DNA from: Pseudomonadota bacterium
GTDB taxonomy: Bacteria; SZUA-182; DTGQ01
Assembly (NCBI GenBank): GCA_030605265.1
Contig: JAUWIR010000051.1
Coordinates: forward strand, 1-13,183
Length of the DNA stretch: 13,183 nt
Direction: 5' to 3'
The notes below the pieces were generated by a model. That model searched no databases, was not told the DNA's origin, and was given only the letters and a program-made list of their open reading frames with translations. The translations under genes and the position numbers were made by a program. Of the stretch, positions 1 through 7,252 are shown in pieces (within the stretch, counting starts at the first letter, position 1; each line of letters opens with the position of its first letter).

Positions 1-341
1 AAGGGTAAATGCTCAATATCAGCGCAGATGAGGATAATATTATTTTGCAGATTAAAAGGGACCTTTTTTTTTCCTTCTAAAAGCATCTCATAGCAAAAAT
101 CTAAAGCTATTACCTTTGTTGCAGGGGAAGATTTTTGTAAAATTTGCAAAGATAAGCCCAGTGTGCCGCAGCATAAATCAAGAATAGTCTGATTCGGTTT
201 TTTTTGATTTTTTGGGTGAAGATGGGCAATGGTTTTTCGCCTCCACCATTTGTCTATCTGAAAACTTAAAATGCTATTGAGGAGATCATAGGTTGGCGAA
301 ATAGTTTTGAACATATTTTGAATCTGGGATTTATTTGACAT
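1..341 (-). CDS. ubiE: UbiE/MenG C-methyltransferase, 3' part missing
   Basis: Partial gene: the first 113 or so codons are present and the rest lies beyond the left edge. The N-terminus matches the UbiE/MenG family, which methylates the demethylquinol ring in menaquinone and ubiquinone synthesis using S-adenosylmethionine. Seen directly: an early MFKTISPTYDLLN segment and FQIDKWWRRK, both typical of UbiE; a Rossmann motif I reading LDLCCGTLGL; a motif II acidic strand VIALDFCYEML; and a motif III-like ADIEHLP. The glycine loop is unusual: the family normally has GTGD where this protein has GTLG, so the second glycine and the Asp are replaced. The ATG follows the ubiD TAA with no base between, so it is probably translationally coupled. 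The product assignment rests on the half that is visible. Confidence 0.87.
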   Translation of the reverse strand, partial: MSNKSQIQNMFKTISPTYDLLNSILSFQIDKWWRRKTIAHLHPKNQKKPNQTILDLCCGTLGLSLQILQKSSPATKVIALDFCYEMLLEGKKKVPFNLQNNIILICADIEHLP

Positions 342-1814
342 TTAGGTAATTCCCAATTTAGGCCAAAGGTGATCAATCTTTTTGATTACTTCAGGGTCCA
401 TTTTAATAATGTTTGGCCATTGGCGAGGATATCCTTCCTCCGACCATTTTCTGGTGGCATCTATGCCCATTTTGGACCCAAGATGGGCATTAGAGGCTGC
501 ATGGTCCAGTGCATCAGCCGGACCTTCAAAAAAAATAATGTCTCTTCGGGGATCAATGTCATTTCCCAGTCGCCATAACACATCAGAAAGGTTGTGAACA
601 TTTACGTCATCTTCAAAAACAATAATGATTTTGGTAAACATCATCTGTCCCATGCCCCATAGGGAGGACATAACTTTTTTGGCTTGGCCGGGATAGGATT
701 TATTGATTGATACCAGCGCTAAATTATGGAATACACCCTCCATGGGGAGGTTTAATTCCACTAGTTCAGGAAGTTGGGCTTTTATAAGAGGAAGGAAAAT
801 CCTTTCTGTTGCTTTGGCCAGATAACAGTCCTCCATAGGCGGTTTCCCCACTATTGTAGCCGGATATATAGGGTCTTTTTGGTGAGTCAGACAAGTTAAG
901 TGGAAGACCGGATAAGGGTCTGCCGGAGAGTAATACCCGGTATGGTCGCCAAAAGGGCCCTCGATGTGCCTTTCTCCAGGCTCGACATAACCTTCTAAAA
1001 CAAATTGGGCGTTTGCGGGAACTTCTTGGTCGATAGTAAGGCATTTGGCCATTTCAACAGGTGTATTATGTAAAAAAGAGGCAAACTGAATTTCGTCAAT
1101 TTCGGGGGGCAAAGGTGCCGTGGCAGCATAGGTGACGATGGGGTCAGGTCCAATGGCTACGGCTACTTCAAGTCGCTGCTTTAATTTTTCCGCCTGTCGG
1201 TAATGTTCCGCCCCCACCTTATGAGTATGCCAATGCATGCCGGTAGTGCGATCATCATAAACATGCATTCGATACATGCCCACGTTTCTTTTTTTTGTAA
1301 GGGGGTGCTTGGTGAAAACTGTCGGCAGGGTGATAAATCGTCCTCCATCTTCAGGCCAACAAAATAGAATGGGAATCGAAGAAAGGGATACCTCTTTTTC
1401 TCTATAGATAACTTGTTGACAAGGAGGGTTGGCCACTATTTTCGGTGCAAGAGAAAGAAATCTTTTGAGCTTGGGCAAAAGTTTGATTTTATCCAACCAA
1501 CCTGAGGGCAGTTCATTTTTTAAAAGATCAGAGAATAAATTACTAATTTCCTCAACCTTATTGACTCCAAGGGCCATAGCCGTTCTTTTCATAGAGCCGA
1601 AAGCGTTCATGAGTACCGGTATGGTATGTCCCTGTACATTTTCAAACAAGAGGGACTTCCCATGTAATTTTGAAACTCGATCAGTGATTTCAGTAATTTC
1701 AAGGTGTGGGCTGACCTCTTCTTTAATGCGAATAAGTTCATTTTTTTTCTCTAAATGAGAAATAAATTTTTTTAAATCTTTTATGATCATAAGGTTATTT
1801 TTTCTACCTTCCAT
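342..1814 (-). CDS. ubiD: UbiD-family prenylated-FMN decarboxylase (quinone synthesis)
   Basis: The 490-residue product has the usual UbiD length and aligns by eye along its whole length with E. coli UbiD, the 3-polyprenyl-4-hydroxybenzoate decarboxylase. Landmarks are HLEITEITDR near residue 37, a conserved CWPEDGG at 152-158, the VLEGYVEPGE and EGPFGDHTGYY block at 272-295 (acidic residues and cofactor pocket of prenyl-FMN enzymes), YPGQAKKVM near 374 and GSKMGIDATRKW near 446. The start at 1814 overlaps the upstream HD gene by 11 bp and has GGTGG four bases upstream. An in-frame ATG at 1790 would give the more typical N-terminus (MIIKDLKKF) but has poorer spacing to a Shine-Dalgarno. With ubiE directly downstream, a role in menaquinone or ubiquinone ring decarboxylation is likely. 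Which quinone pathway (classical, or futalosine with its MqnL enzyme) cannot be decided here. Confidence 0.93.
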   Translation of the reverse strand: MEGRKNNLMIIKDLKKFISHLEKKNELIRIKEEVSPHLEITEITDRVSKLHGKSLLFENVQGHTIPVLMNAFGSMKRTAMALGVNKVEEISNLFSDLLKNELPSGWLDKIKLLPKLKRFLSLAPKIVANPPCQQVIYREKEVSLSSIPILFCWPEDGGRFITLPTVFTKHPLTKKRNVGMYRMHVYDDRTTGMHWHTHKVGAEHYRQAEKLKQRLEVAVAIGPDPIVTYAATAPLPPEIDEIQFASFLHNTPVEMAKCLTIDQEVPANAQFVLEGYVEPGERHIEGPFGDHTGYYSPADPYPVFHLTCLTHQKDPIYPATIVGKPPMEDCYLAKATERIFLPLIKAQLPELVELNLPMEGVFHNLALVSINKSYPGQAKKVMSSLWGMGQMMFTKIIIVFEDDVNVHNLSDVLWRLGNDIDPRRDIIFFEGPADALDHAASNAHLGSKMGIDATRKWSEEGYPRQWPNIIKMDPEVIKKIDHLWPKLGIT

Positions 1815-2379
1815 TTATCCACCAGGGATCTGATTTATCCTGATACCACCAATCACATGAATCGGTTTTTAAAATTTTTTGGGCTAAATTTTGAGCAACT
1901 TCGGTTTGCAATCGTTTGATAACAGCCTGACTCCAATCATGGGTATATTTATTCCCCAGATCTCCATACTCCTTTAATTGGAGAAGAAAATCTAATTGAT
2001 CGGCATCATTAGCTAATTTTGACTCAAGGGTTGTCTGTTTATTAAATTCTTTAATTAATGTAGCTAACTCCTCGCCAAAAGGGAGTGATTGGGTGAGGTC
2101 ATTAATTGCTTTTTCTTCATTTATTGATACATATTTTTTATTTACGTAATTATGATCGCCAGTTCGGGCCTCGGGGAGATCATGGAAAAGGCACATTTTC
2201 AGAAGGGAGATTTCATCGATAGGCTCAGTAATTAATTTTGACAAGGTATATCCTATACACACTACCCGAAAGGTGTGCTCTGCCACTGATTCCTTGCCGG
2301 ACCCGAGGAATTGATAACCTGTTCTGGGGGTTTTTTTGAGCATGCCTGTTTCAAAAAGGAAGTTAATAATTTTGTCCAT
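1804..2379 (-). CDS. HD-domain phosphohydrolase, YfbR/HDDC2-like (probable 5'-deoxynucleotidase)
   Basis: A 191-residue HD-superfamily metal-dependent phosphohydrolase. Metal ligands expected for the family are visible: His35 in SVAEHTFRV, the His66-Asp67 pair in LFHDLPEARTGD, and Asp125/Asp127 in LANDADQLDF. The EARTGD...NYVNKKY stretch is characteristic of the YfbR/HDDC2/archaeal HD group, where E. coli YfbR removes phosphate from deoxynucleoside 5'-monophosphates. I infer similar chemistry, but the substrate is unproven. I chose the ATG at 2379 because it has AAGGGG just upstream and lies about 35 nt after the predicted transcription start. A TTG at 2412 extends the frame by 11 residues that include no family sequence and would leave almost no leader. 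It is the first gene of a three-gene operon with ubiD and ubiE. No direct biochemical link to quinones is obvious. Confidence 0.85.
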   Translation of the reverse strand: MDKIINFLFETGMLKKTPRTGYQFLGSGKESVAEHTFRVVCIGYTLSKLITEPIDEISLLKMCLFHDLPEARTGDHNYVNKKYVSINEEKAINDLTQSLPFGEELATLIKEFNKQTTLESKLANDADQLDFLLQLKEYGDLGNKYTHDWSQAVIKRLQTEVAQNLAQKILKTDSCDWWYQDKSDPWWINGR

Positions 2380-2420
2380 AGGCCCCTTATTCCATGAATT
2401 GAAAAAAAACAATTTTACCT

Positions 2421-2450
2421 ATCATACTAAAATTGAAGCTTCCATGACAA
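2421..2450 (-). promoter_or_regulatory. Sigma70-like promoter of the HD-ubiD-ubiE operon
   Basis: On the minus strand there is TTGTCA (2450-2445), an 18-bp spacer and TATGAT (2426-2421), each hexamer five of six to consensus. Transcription would begin near 2414, giving a leader of about 35 nt before the ATG at 2379. The spacer contains the short palindrome GAAGCTTC, probably by chance. The remainder of the divergent gap up to 2584 is AT-rich. A plus-strand TATAGT at 2556-2561 could be a -10 for the small plus-strand gene, but I see no convincing -35 with it. Confidence 0.6.
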
Positions 2451-2584
2451 ATTTTTTTTTATTTTTAGAGGTATTTCCCGGCAGAATGAGGTTTGTAAAC
2501 CGATGAGGGTAATAAAAAGAATTTATTTATAACGAAACCACTTACATAATAGGGTTATAGTATATCAATTTAGTGGGATCTCCT

Positions 2585-2851
2585 ATGAACCATCTGAATG
2601 AAAGAGTAAAGAGCGCGCTTGATCTTTTCCTTCGAGGTTGCCGCCATTGGGCGGAAGTTCAAAATAATGAGCGGTTTTTAAGGGAAAGTAAAAATATCAA
2701 AGAAGAATTTAAAAGGGTAAGTAGGCAAACTTTTAACGAAGAAACAGTTGCTCTCATTGAGAAGATGACTTTTCGTATCTTATCGGAATTGGATTTAACA
2801 ATTAAAAATATGGGCTTAAAAGGGTTACAAATAGAAGGGACTAGGCATTAA
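2585..2851 (+). CDS. Small hypothetical helical protein
   Basis: I do not recognise this 88-residue protein. It begins MNHLNERVKSALDLF and looks soluble and mostly helical, with many charged residues (Lys, Arg, Glu) alternating with Leu, Ile and Phe, no signal peptide, no membrane segment and one cysteine (in RGCRHWAE). The ATG at 2585 is preceded by GTGGGA at suitable spacing. A GTG at 2573 would add four residues but would consume that ribosome-binding site. The frame is open, opposite in direction to both neighbours, convergent with rodA (16 bp between stop codons) and divergent from the HD gene. Coding reality is supported by the ribosome-binding site, clean frame and balanced amino-acid make-up, not by a family match. 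No function is proposed. Confidence 0.6.
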   Translation: MNHLNERVKSALDLFLRGCRHWAEVQNNERFLRESKNIKEEFKRVSRQTFNEETVALIEKMTFRILSELDLTIKNMGLKGLQIEGTRH

Positions 2852-2867
2852 AGTAAAAAATTTAAAT

Positions 2868-3962
2868 TTAAGTGAATCTTCGCATACGAATATTAAGCAG
2901 CAAACCGATAGCTATGGTATTAGCCAATAGTGACGTCCCGCCATAGCTTAAAAAAGGAAGCGGAATGCCTGTAATCGGCATGAGTCCAATGACCATACCA
3001 ATATTGGTGATAATGTGAAAAGTAAATATGGTTACTATGCCCATGGCAGTTAAAGTGCCCACCCGATCTTTAGCATGGATCGCAAAATCAATGCCTTTTA
3101 AAATAATAAAGAGAAATAATCCTATGACGGTAATACAGCCGATAAACCCCCATTCCTCTGCCAGAACGGAGAAGATGAAATCTGTATGGTGTTGTGGAAT
3201 AAATCGCAATTGACTCTGGGTACCTGCTAAGAATCCTTGTCCCAACACCCCTCCGGCCCCAACGGCAATCCTGGATTGTAAAACTTGGTATCCTATCCCC
3301 AAAGGATCCAAATTTGGTTTGATAAAGCTTAAAATTCGGTTGATTTGATAGGGTTTCAAACGGCGCAATAAAATTGGAAGAGCTACTAATCCGCTTACAA
3401 TAAAGGGAATAAACCATTTTAAGGAAATTTCCGCAATAAAGAGCATTACTATAAAAATGGGCACTAGAAGTACGGCTGACCCTAAATCAGGTTGTTTGGC
3501 GACAAGAATGAGTGGTATCCCCACCAAAATGAATAGAGTAAAGATTTCTCGAATTTTGATTTCTTTATTAGGGTGACGACTAAGGTATCCGGCTAAAACA
3601 AGGACTATAATTATTTTCGTAAATTCAGATGGTTGAAAATTAATCCCCATGATGGTAATCCAACGGTGGACTCCTGCACGAAGGTCTCCCTGCAAGAGTA
3701 AAAATAAAAGAAGAATATTATTTATAAGGTAAAGGAAAAATCCGTATCTGATGATGTGATGATAATCTATGCTTATAGTTATAATAAAAAAAACCAGGGA
3801 AATGAGTACCCAATAGAATTGACGAGAGTAAAGGGCCCTATTCCCCAAGCCCGGGGCGTTACAGGTGGCGCTGTAGATAAGCGCTATTCCACAGTGTATT
3901 AGCGCAAGCACAACAATAAATAAAGACCAATCGAAATTAGTTAATAACCTTCGATCAAACAT
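2868..3962 (-). CDS. rodA: RodA, SEDS-family peptidoglycan glycosyltransferase
   Basis: This 364-residue polytopic membrane protein of the SEDS family polymerises lipid II into glycan strands during lateral wall growth, in complex with the class B PBP encoded just upstream. About ten hydrophobic segments are visible. Family signatures include QPSEFTK with the conserved Glu113, QPDLGSA near 157, the essential loop Asp261 in HHTDFIFSV followed by EEWGFIG, and the C-terminal PLPFLSYGGTS near 334-344. Length is normal for RodA. The ATG at 3962 lies inside the end of mrdA (8-bp overlap) and is preceded by GGGGGA, so the two are probably translationally coupled. It is the last gene of the mre cluster. 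No hairpin terminator is visible between its stop codon and the convergent small gene; only an AT-only palindrome (AAATTTAAATTT) lies there. Confidence 0.96.
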   Translation of the reverse strand: MFDRRLLTNFDWSLFIVVLALIHCGIALIYSATCNAPGLGNRALYSRQFYWVLISLVFFIITISIDYHHIIRYGFFLYLINNILLLFLLLQGDLRAGVHRWITIMGINFQPSEFTKIIIVLVLAGYLSRHPNKEIKIREIFTLFILVGIPLILVAKQPDLGSAVLLVPIFIVMLFIAEISLKWFIPFIVSGLVALPILLRRLKPYQINRILSFIKPNLDPLGIGYQVLQSRIAVGAGGVLGQGFLAGTQSQLRFIPQHHTDFIFSVLAEEWGFIGCITVIGLFLFIILKGIDFAIHAKDRVGTLTAMGIVTIFTFHIITNIGMVIGLMPITGIPLPFLSYGGTSLLANTIAIGLLLNIRMRRFT

Positions 3963-5790
3963 TTCCTTGTCCCCCGGGGGTATGTTTTAAATCAAAATAT
4001 TTTTGAAAAATCTCTCGAGCAAGAGGAGCGCAGGTCTTCCCTCCCGTCCCTCCATGCTCTATGAGAACAACGAGGGCAATCTCAGGGTTTGAAAAGGGCG
4101 CATATCCACAGAACCAGGCATGGTCCTTTAACCGCTCAGGTAAATCTTCATCCTCCATGTTCTCCTTAAGACTGACAATTTGGGCTGTACCAGTTTTTCC
4201 GGCAACTTCGACTTCCGGAAGCCTAGCTCGCGCCCCTGTTCCGTGCTCATTCACAACGCCAAATAAAGCTAGTTGGACAGTTTGTAGAGTTCGGGCTGAT
4301 ATTTGTAAATTCCTGATGATTGATGGGGGAAAAAAATGAGTTATTTCTCCCTGAGAATTGAGGACATAACGAAATAATTTGGGGCGGAATAGGGTGCCTC
4401 CGTTGGCGATGGCGGATATCAGATTCACTAATTGTAATGGGGTGACGGAAATATATCCTTGTCCTATGGACATGGAAAGAGTATCCCCGGGGTACCATTT
4501 TGTTTTTAAGACCCTTTTTTTCCATTCAGGGGTTGGGATAAAGCCGGATTCCTCATTTTCCAGACATATACCTGTAGGTTTTCCTAATCCAAAAAGTTTT
4601 GCATAGTGGGCAATAGCTTCAGGGCCTATTTTTGTTGCTGCGTGATAGAAAAAAACATTGCAAGAATGCACAAGAGCATCATGTAGACGGATTTGATTAT
4701 GACCAGTTTTTTTCCAACACCGAAATTTCCATCTCCCAATATTTATATGGCCCCCACAATGAAAAACTATTGATTCATCAATTGCTCCTGTTTCTAAACC
4801 GGCAATGGCCACAATAATTTTGAAGATAGATCCGGGTGGATAGTGACTTTGTATAGTTCTGTTACGCAGAGGATTTAAGGGATTGTTGACCAGTGTCAGC
4901 CATTCTTTTTGGCTCATCCCGGAAGCAAAGGAATTTGGATTAAAGGAGGGGGTAGAGGCTAGGGCCAAGATTTCGCCATTGCCAGGGTCCATGGCTACAA
5001 TTGCCCCGACTTTTTTTTCTAATAGCTGCTCAATAAATTTTTGTAGTCTAATATCAATGGTTAAGACTAAATTATTTCCAGGGGTTGGTGTTTTAGAGCC
5101 TAAGATGCGGATCTCTCTGCCATGGGCATCCACTTCAATTTGTTTCCCGCCGTCTAGACCAATCAGATAATCATTAGAAACTTTTTCTAATCCATACTGC
5201 CCAATCTGATCTCCTGAGCGAATATTATGATATTTTTTTTTTCTTAATTGCTGTTCAGAAATTTCTCCCATATACCCAAGTAAATGGGCAGCGAATTCAT
5301 TTTCCGGGTAGCTACGTACAGCTTCTACTTCTACATTTATCCCCGGTAAATCAAGTTTATATCCCTCAATAGAAGCCACTTCGAAAAAATTGAGGTCTTT
5401 TTTAAGGACTATTTGTTTATAGGGTTTTCTTTTTGATGAGGAGTGGATTTTTTTATACAGTTTTTCCTTGGGAAGGTTAATAATTTTACTTAAAAAGGCA
5501 AGTTCGGCATCCCAATCATCAGTATCCTCCGGAGTAATAGTGGCTAAATAAGAGGGCCGCGTTGTTGTTAAAACATTTTTGTTTCGATCGTAAATTACAC
5601 CTCGCGAAGATTTTACTCTAGTAAGGCGAATACGGTTATTGGAAGAAAGGGTACGATATTTTTTCCCCTGAATAATTTGAAGAAAAAAGAGACGTAAGGT
5701 TAATAGGAAGAAAGCTATCAAAGTAAGATAGGTTATAAAAATAATCCGTCCGAAATAGGATTTAGACTCTTCTTTCCTGAATTCAGTCAT
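3955..5790 (-). CDS. mrdA: Penicillin-binding protein 2, transpeptidase of the elongasome
   Basis: This 611-residue class B PBP crosslinks the peptide stems of new glycan made by RodA. A single N-terminal membrane anchor spans about residues 15-40. It is followed by the pedestal domain with SSRGVIYDRN (61-70) and then the transpeptidase domain. The three active-site motifs are intact: SIFK with nucleophile Ser321, SCN (376-378) and KTGT (532-535). Length is normal for PBP2. The ATG at 5790 is separated from the mreD stop by one base and lacks a strong Shine-Dalgarno, which suggests coupling to mreD translation. The C-terminal tail after the KTG domain is short and Gly-rich (TPGGQG). Gene order mreB-mreC-mreD-mrdA-rodA is the standard elongasome arrangement. 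Confidence 0.97.
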   Translation of the reverse strand: MTEFRKEESKSYFGRIIFITYLTLIAFFLLTLRLFFLQIIQGKKYRTLSSNNRIRLTRVKSSRGVIYDRNKNVLTTTRPSYLATITPEDTDDWDAELAFLSKIINLPKEKLYKKIHSSSKRKPYKQIVLKKDLNFFEVASIEGYKLDLPGINVEVEAVRSYPENEFAAHLLGYMGEISEQQLRKKKYHNIRSGDQIGQYGLEKVSNDYLIGLDGGKQIEVDAHGREIRILGSKTPTPGNNLVLTIDIRLQKFIEQLLEKKVGAIVAMDPGNGEILALASTPSFNPNSFASGMSQKEWLTLVNNPLNPLRNRTIQSHYPPGSIFKIIVAIAGLETGAIDESIVFHCGGHINIGRWKFRCWKKTGHNQIRLHDALVHSCNVFFYHAATKIGPEAIAHYAKLFGLGKPTGICLENEESGFIPTPEWKKRVLKTKWYPGDTLSMSIGQGYISVTPLQLVNLISAIANGGTLFRPKLFRYVLNSQGEITHFFPPSIIRNLQISARTLQTVQLALFGVVNEHGTGARARLPEVEVAGKTGTAQIVSLKENMEDEDLPERLKDHAWFCGYAPFSNPEIALVVLIEHGGTGGKTCAPLAREIFQKYFDLKHTPGGQGNV

Positions 5791-5791
5791 G

Positions 5792-6280
5792 CTATACGGC
5801 CCACTTTTTATGGAAAAAATCTATAATTCGGAAAAGAAAGGGGGTAATTAGAAAATTGTAAATGGTTTGAGGGAGTATTAATTGAAAAAAAGTTTCATGC
5901 ACTTTTTTCTGTAAATGGAAAATATTTAAAATAGACAGAAAGAGTATTCCCTCGACTATAGAAAAAATAAAAATAATAATGACTTGAATAATTATGTTTT
6001 TTATGTTTAATCTTTTGGAGGCTTTTCCACAAAGATAGCCGGAAAGGGTTTTACTAAACGAGTTAAGACCAAGAATGCCTGTAGAGAATACGTCTTGGAG
6101 AAGTCCTAAAATAAAACCAAGGCAAGGGCCGGTTTCCTCTTCCCAATGAAGGCCAATATAGCAGGCTACTATCAGCACAAGGTCCGGCTTAATATGACCA
6201 ATCGCCAGAATATTCAGTGCAGAGCTCTGGAAAAAAATTGAGAAAAAAATAAGTAAAAGGAAAAATAAAAAATTTTTCAA
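5792..6280 (-). CDS. mreD: MreD, rod-shape-determining membrane protein
   Basis: A 162-residue hydrophobic protein with about five predicted membrane spans, the usual MreD size and character. It carries family features around residues 31-85: KPDLVLIVACYIGL, GFILGLLQDVFSTGILGLNS and the following GYLCG. MreD is an inner-membrane partner of MreC in the elongasome. The start codon appears to be TTG at 6280. The codon three upstream is TAA in frame, and no ATG or GTG occurs within the first hydrophobic segment, so TTG is the only reasonable start. The upstream Shine-Dalgarno is weak (TGAG). It follows mreC by 32 bp and precedes mrdA by one base. Confidence 0.9.
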   Translation of the reverse strand: MKNFLFFLLLIFFSIFFQSSALNILAIGHIKPDLVLIVACYIGLHWEEETGPCLGFILGLLQDVFSTGILGLNSFSKTLSGYLCGKASKRLNIKNIIIQVIIIFIFSIVEGILFLSILNIFHLQKKVHETFFQLILPQTIYNFLITPFLFRIIDFFHKKWAV

Positions 6281-6312
6281 GATAGTTACTCAGAAAAAAT
6301 AAGAAATATTCT

Positions 6313-7152
6313 TTAGTTAAGATTGAAAACAGCATAAGGGTTTCTTTTAATAATAAAAACTTCCTCAAGTTTGGAAATTTGAGCTTCAGGGACCACTTCC
6401 GCATATTGAAAAAGACCATAATTATTTTTTTTTATTTTATTAATAGTGCCCACAAGCAACCCCTTTGGGAAAAACCCTCCCATCCCCGAGGTAATGACCC
6501 TCTCCCCCTTTTTTACTTCTACATCTTTTCTTAAATATTTAATCGTGCAATAGTCTTGACCGGAACCAACAAGTATTCCTTCCGCCCGGTTTCTCTGTAT
6601 TAAAATCGCAATACTGCTGTTGACATCAGTGATTAAAAGTACTTTTGAGGTATGATTAGTGACTTCATGAATTTTGCCAACTATTCCGTTATAGGTTACC
6701 ACCGGCATGTTTACCCTTACCCCATCCATACTTCCCTTATCTAAAAGAATACTTTTGAACCAATTGGTTGAATCTTTCCCAATAATTTCCGAACAGATAG
6801 TCGGCTCATCAATGGTTTTTTGTAAAGATAATAATTTCACCAGTCGTTTGTTGGCTTGAACAATTTCAAGATATTGATTATTTAATTTTTTAAGATATTC
6901 TATCTTTCGTTTTAATTCTTTATTTTTTTCACGTACCCCCACTAAGGCGATATAATCAGACCAGATATATCCTGTCCCTCGCACAATATTTATAGTCAAT
7001 TTATGTATAGGAGAAAATGCGGCAATAATGGAGTGAATAAGATGATTGGATCTTTTACCTTCACTGCCTTGAATAACTATAAATATAAGGGAAATTAAAA
7101 GAAAAAAAATTAACAGTGCTTGAGGCCGATGTCTATTTAACTGTAAATTCAT
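6313..7152 (-). CDS. mreC: MreC, rod-shape-determining periplasmic scaffold
   Basis: With the ATG at 7152 the product is 279 residues. It has a short cytoplasmic N-terminus, one membrane segment at about 10-28 and a Lys/Glu/Leu-rich coiled coil at about 73-111. A two-lobed beta-rich periplasmic domain follows at about 118-268, with the recognisable blocks DVNSSIAILIQRNRAEG and ITSGMGGFFPKG. MreC oligomerises in the periplasm and activates the PBP2-RodA pair. A TTG at 7173 would add seven residues. Neither start has an ideal ribosome-binding site: CGGGA sits very close to the ATG and nothing clear precedes the TTG, so the exact start is uncertain. The 100-bp gap to mreB contains an 8-bp direct repeat (AAATATGC) but no convincing promoter or terminator. 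Confidence 0.94.
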   Translation of the reverse strand: MNLQLNRHRPQALLIFFLLISLIFIVIQGSEGKRSNHLIHSIIAAFSPIHKLTINIVRGTGYIWSDYIALVGVREKNKELKRKIEYLKKLNNQYLEIVQANKRLVKLLSLQKTIDEPTICSEIIGKDSTNWFKSILLDKGSMDGVRVNMPVVTYNGIVGKIHEVTNHTSKVLLITDVNSSIAILIQRNRAEGILVGSGQDYCTIKYLRKDVEVKKGERVITSGMGGFFPKGLLVGTINKIKKNNYGLFQYAEVVPEAQISKLEEVFIIKRNPYAVFNLN

Positions 7153-7252
7153 ATCCCGAATATTTACTACCAAATATGCTAAAGAATTGTATTGATGAAA
7201 TATGCATTGGAACCTAAAGCCTTGGCATTTTAATTTACATGATAGAATAATT

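Noticed and set aside
2380..2412. N-terminal extension of the HD gene from a TTG at 2412
   Set aside because: The predicted promoter would start transcription within a few bases of it. The added residues resemble no family sequence, and the ATG at 2379 has AAGGGG upstream.
2857..2868. AT-only palindrome AAATTTAAATTT between the convergent small gene and rodA as a terminator
   Set aside because: It has no GC pairs and no usable loop, so it cannot act as an intrinsic terminator.
7170..7206. Eight-base direct repeat AAATATGC between mreB and mreC as a regulatory site
   Set aside because: It is short, AT-rich and occurs only twice, so it is consistent with chance.
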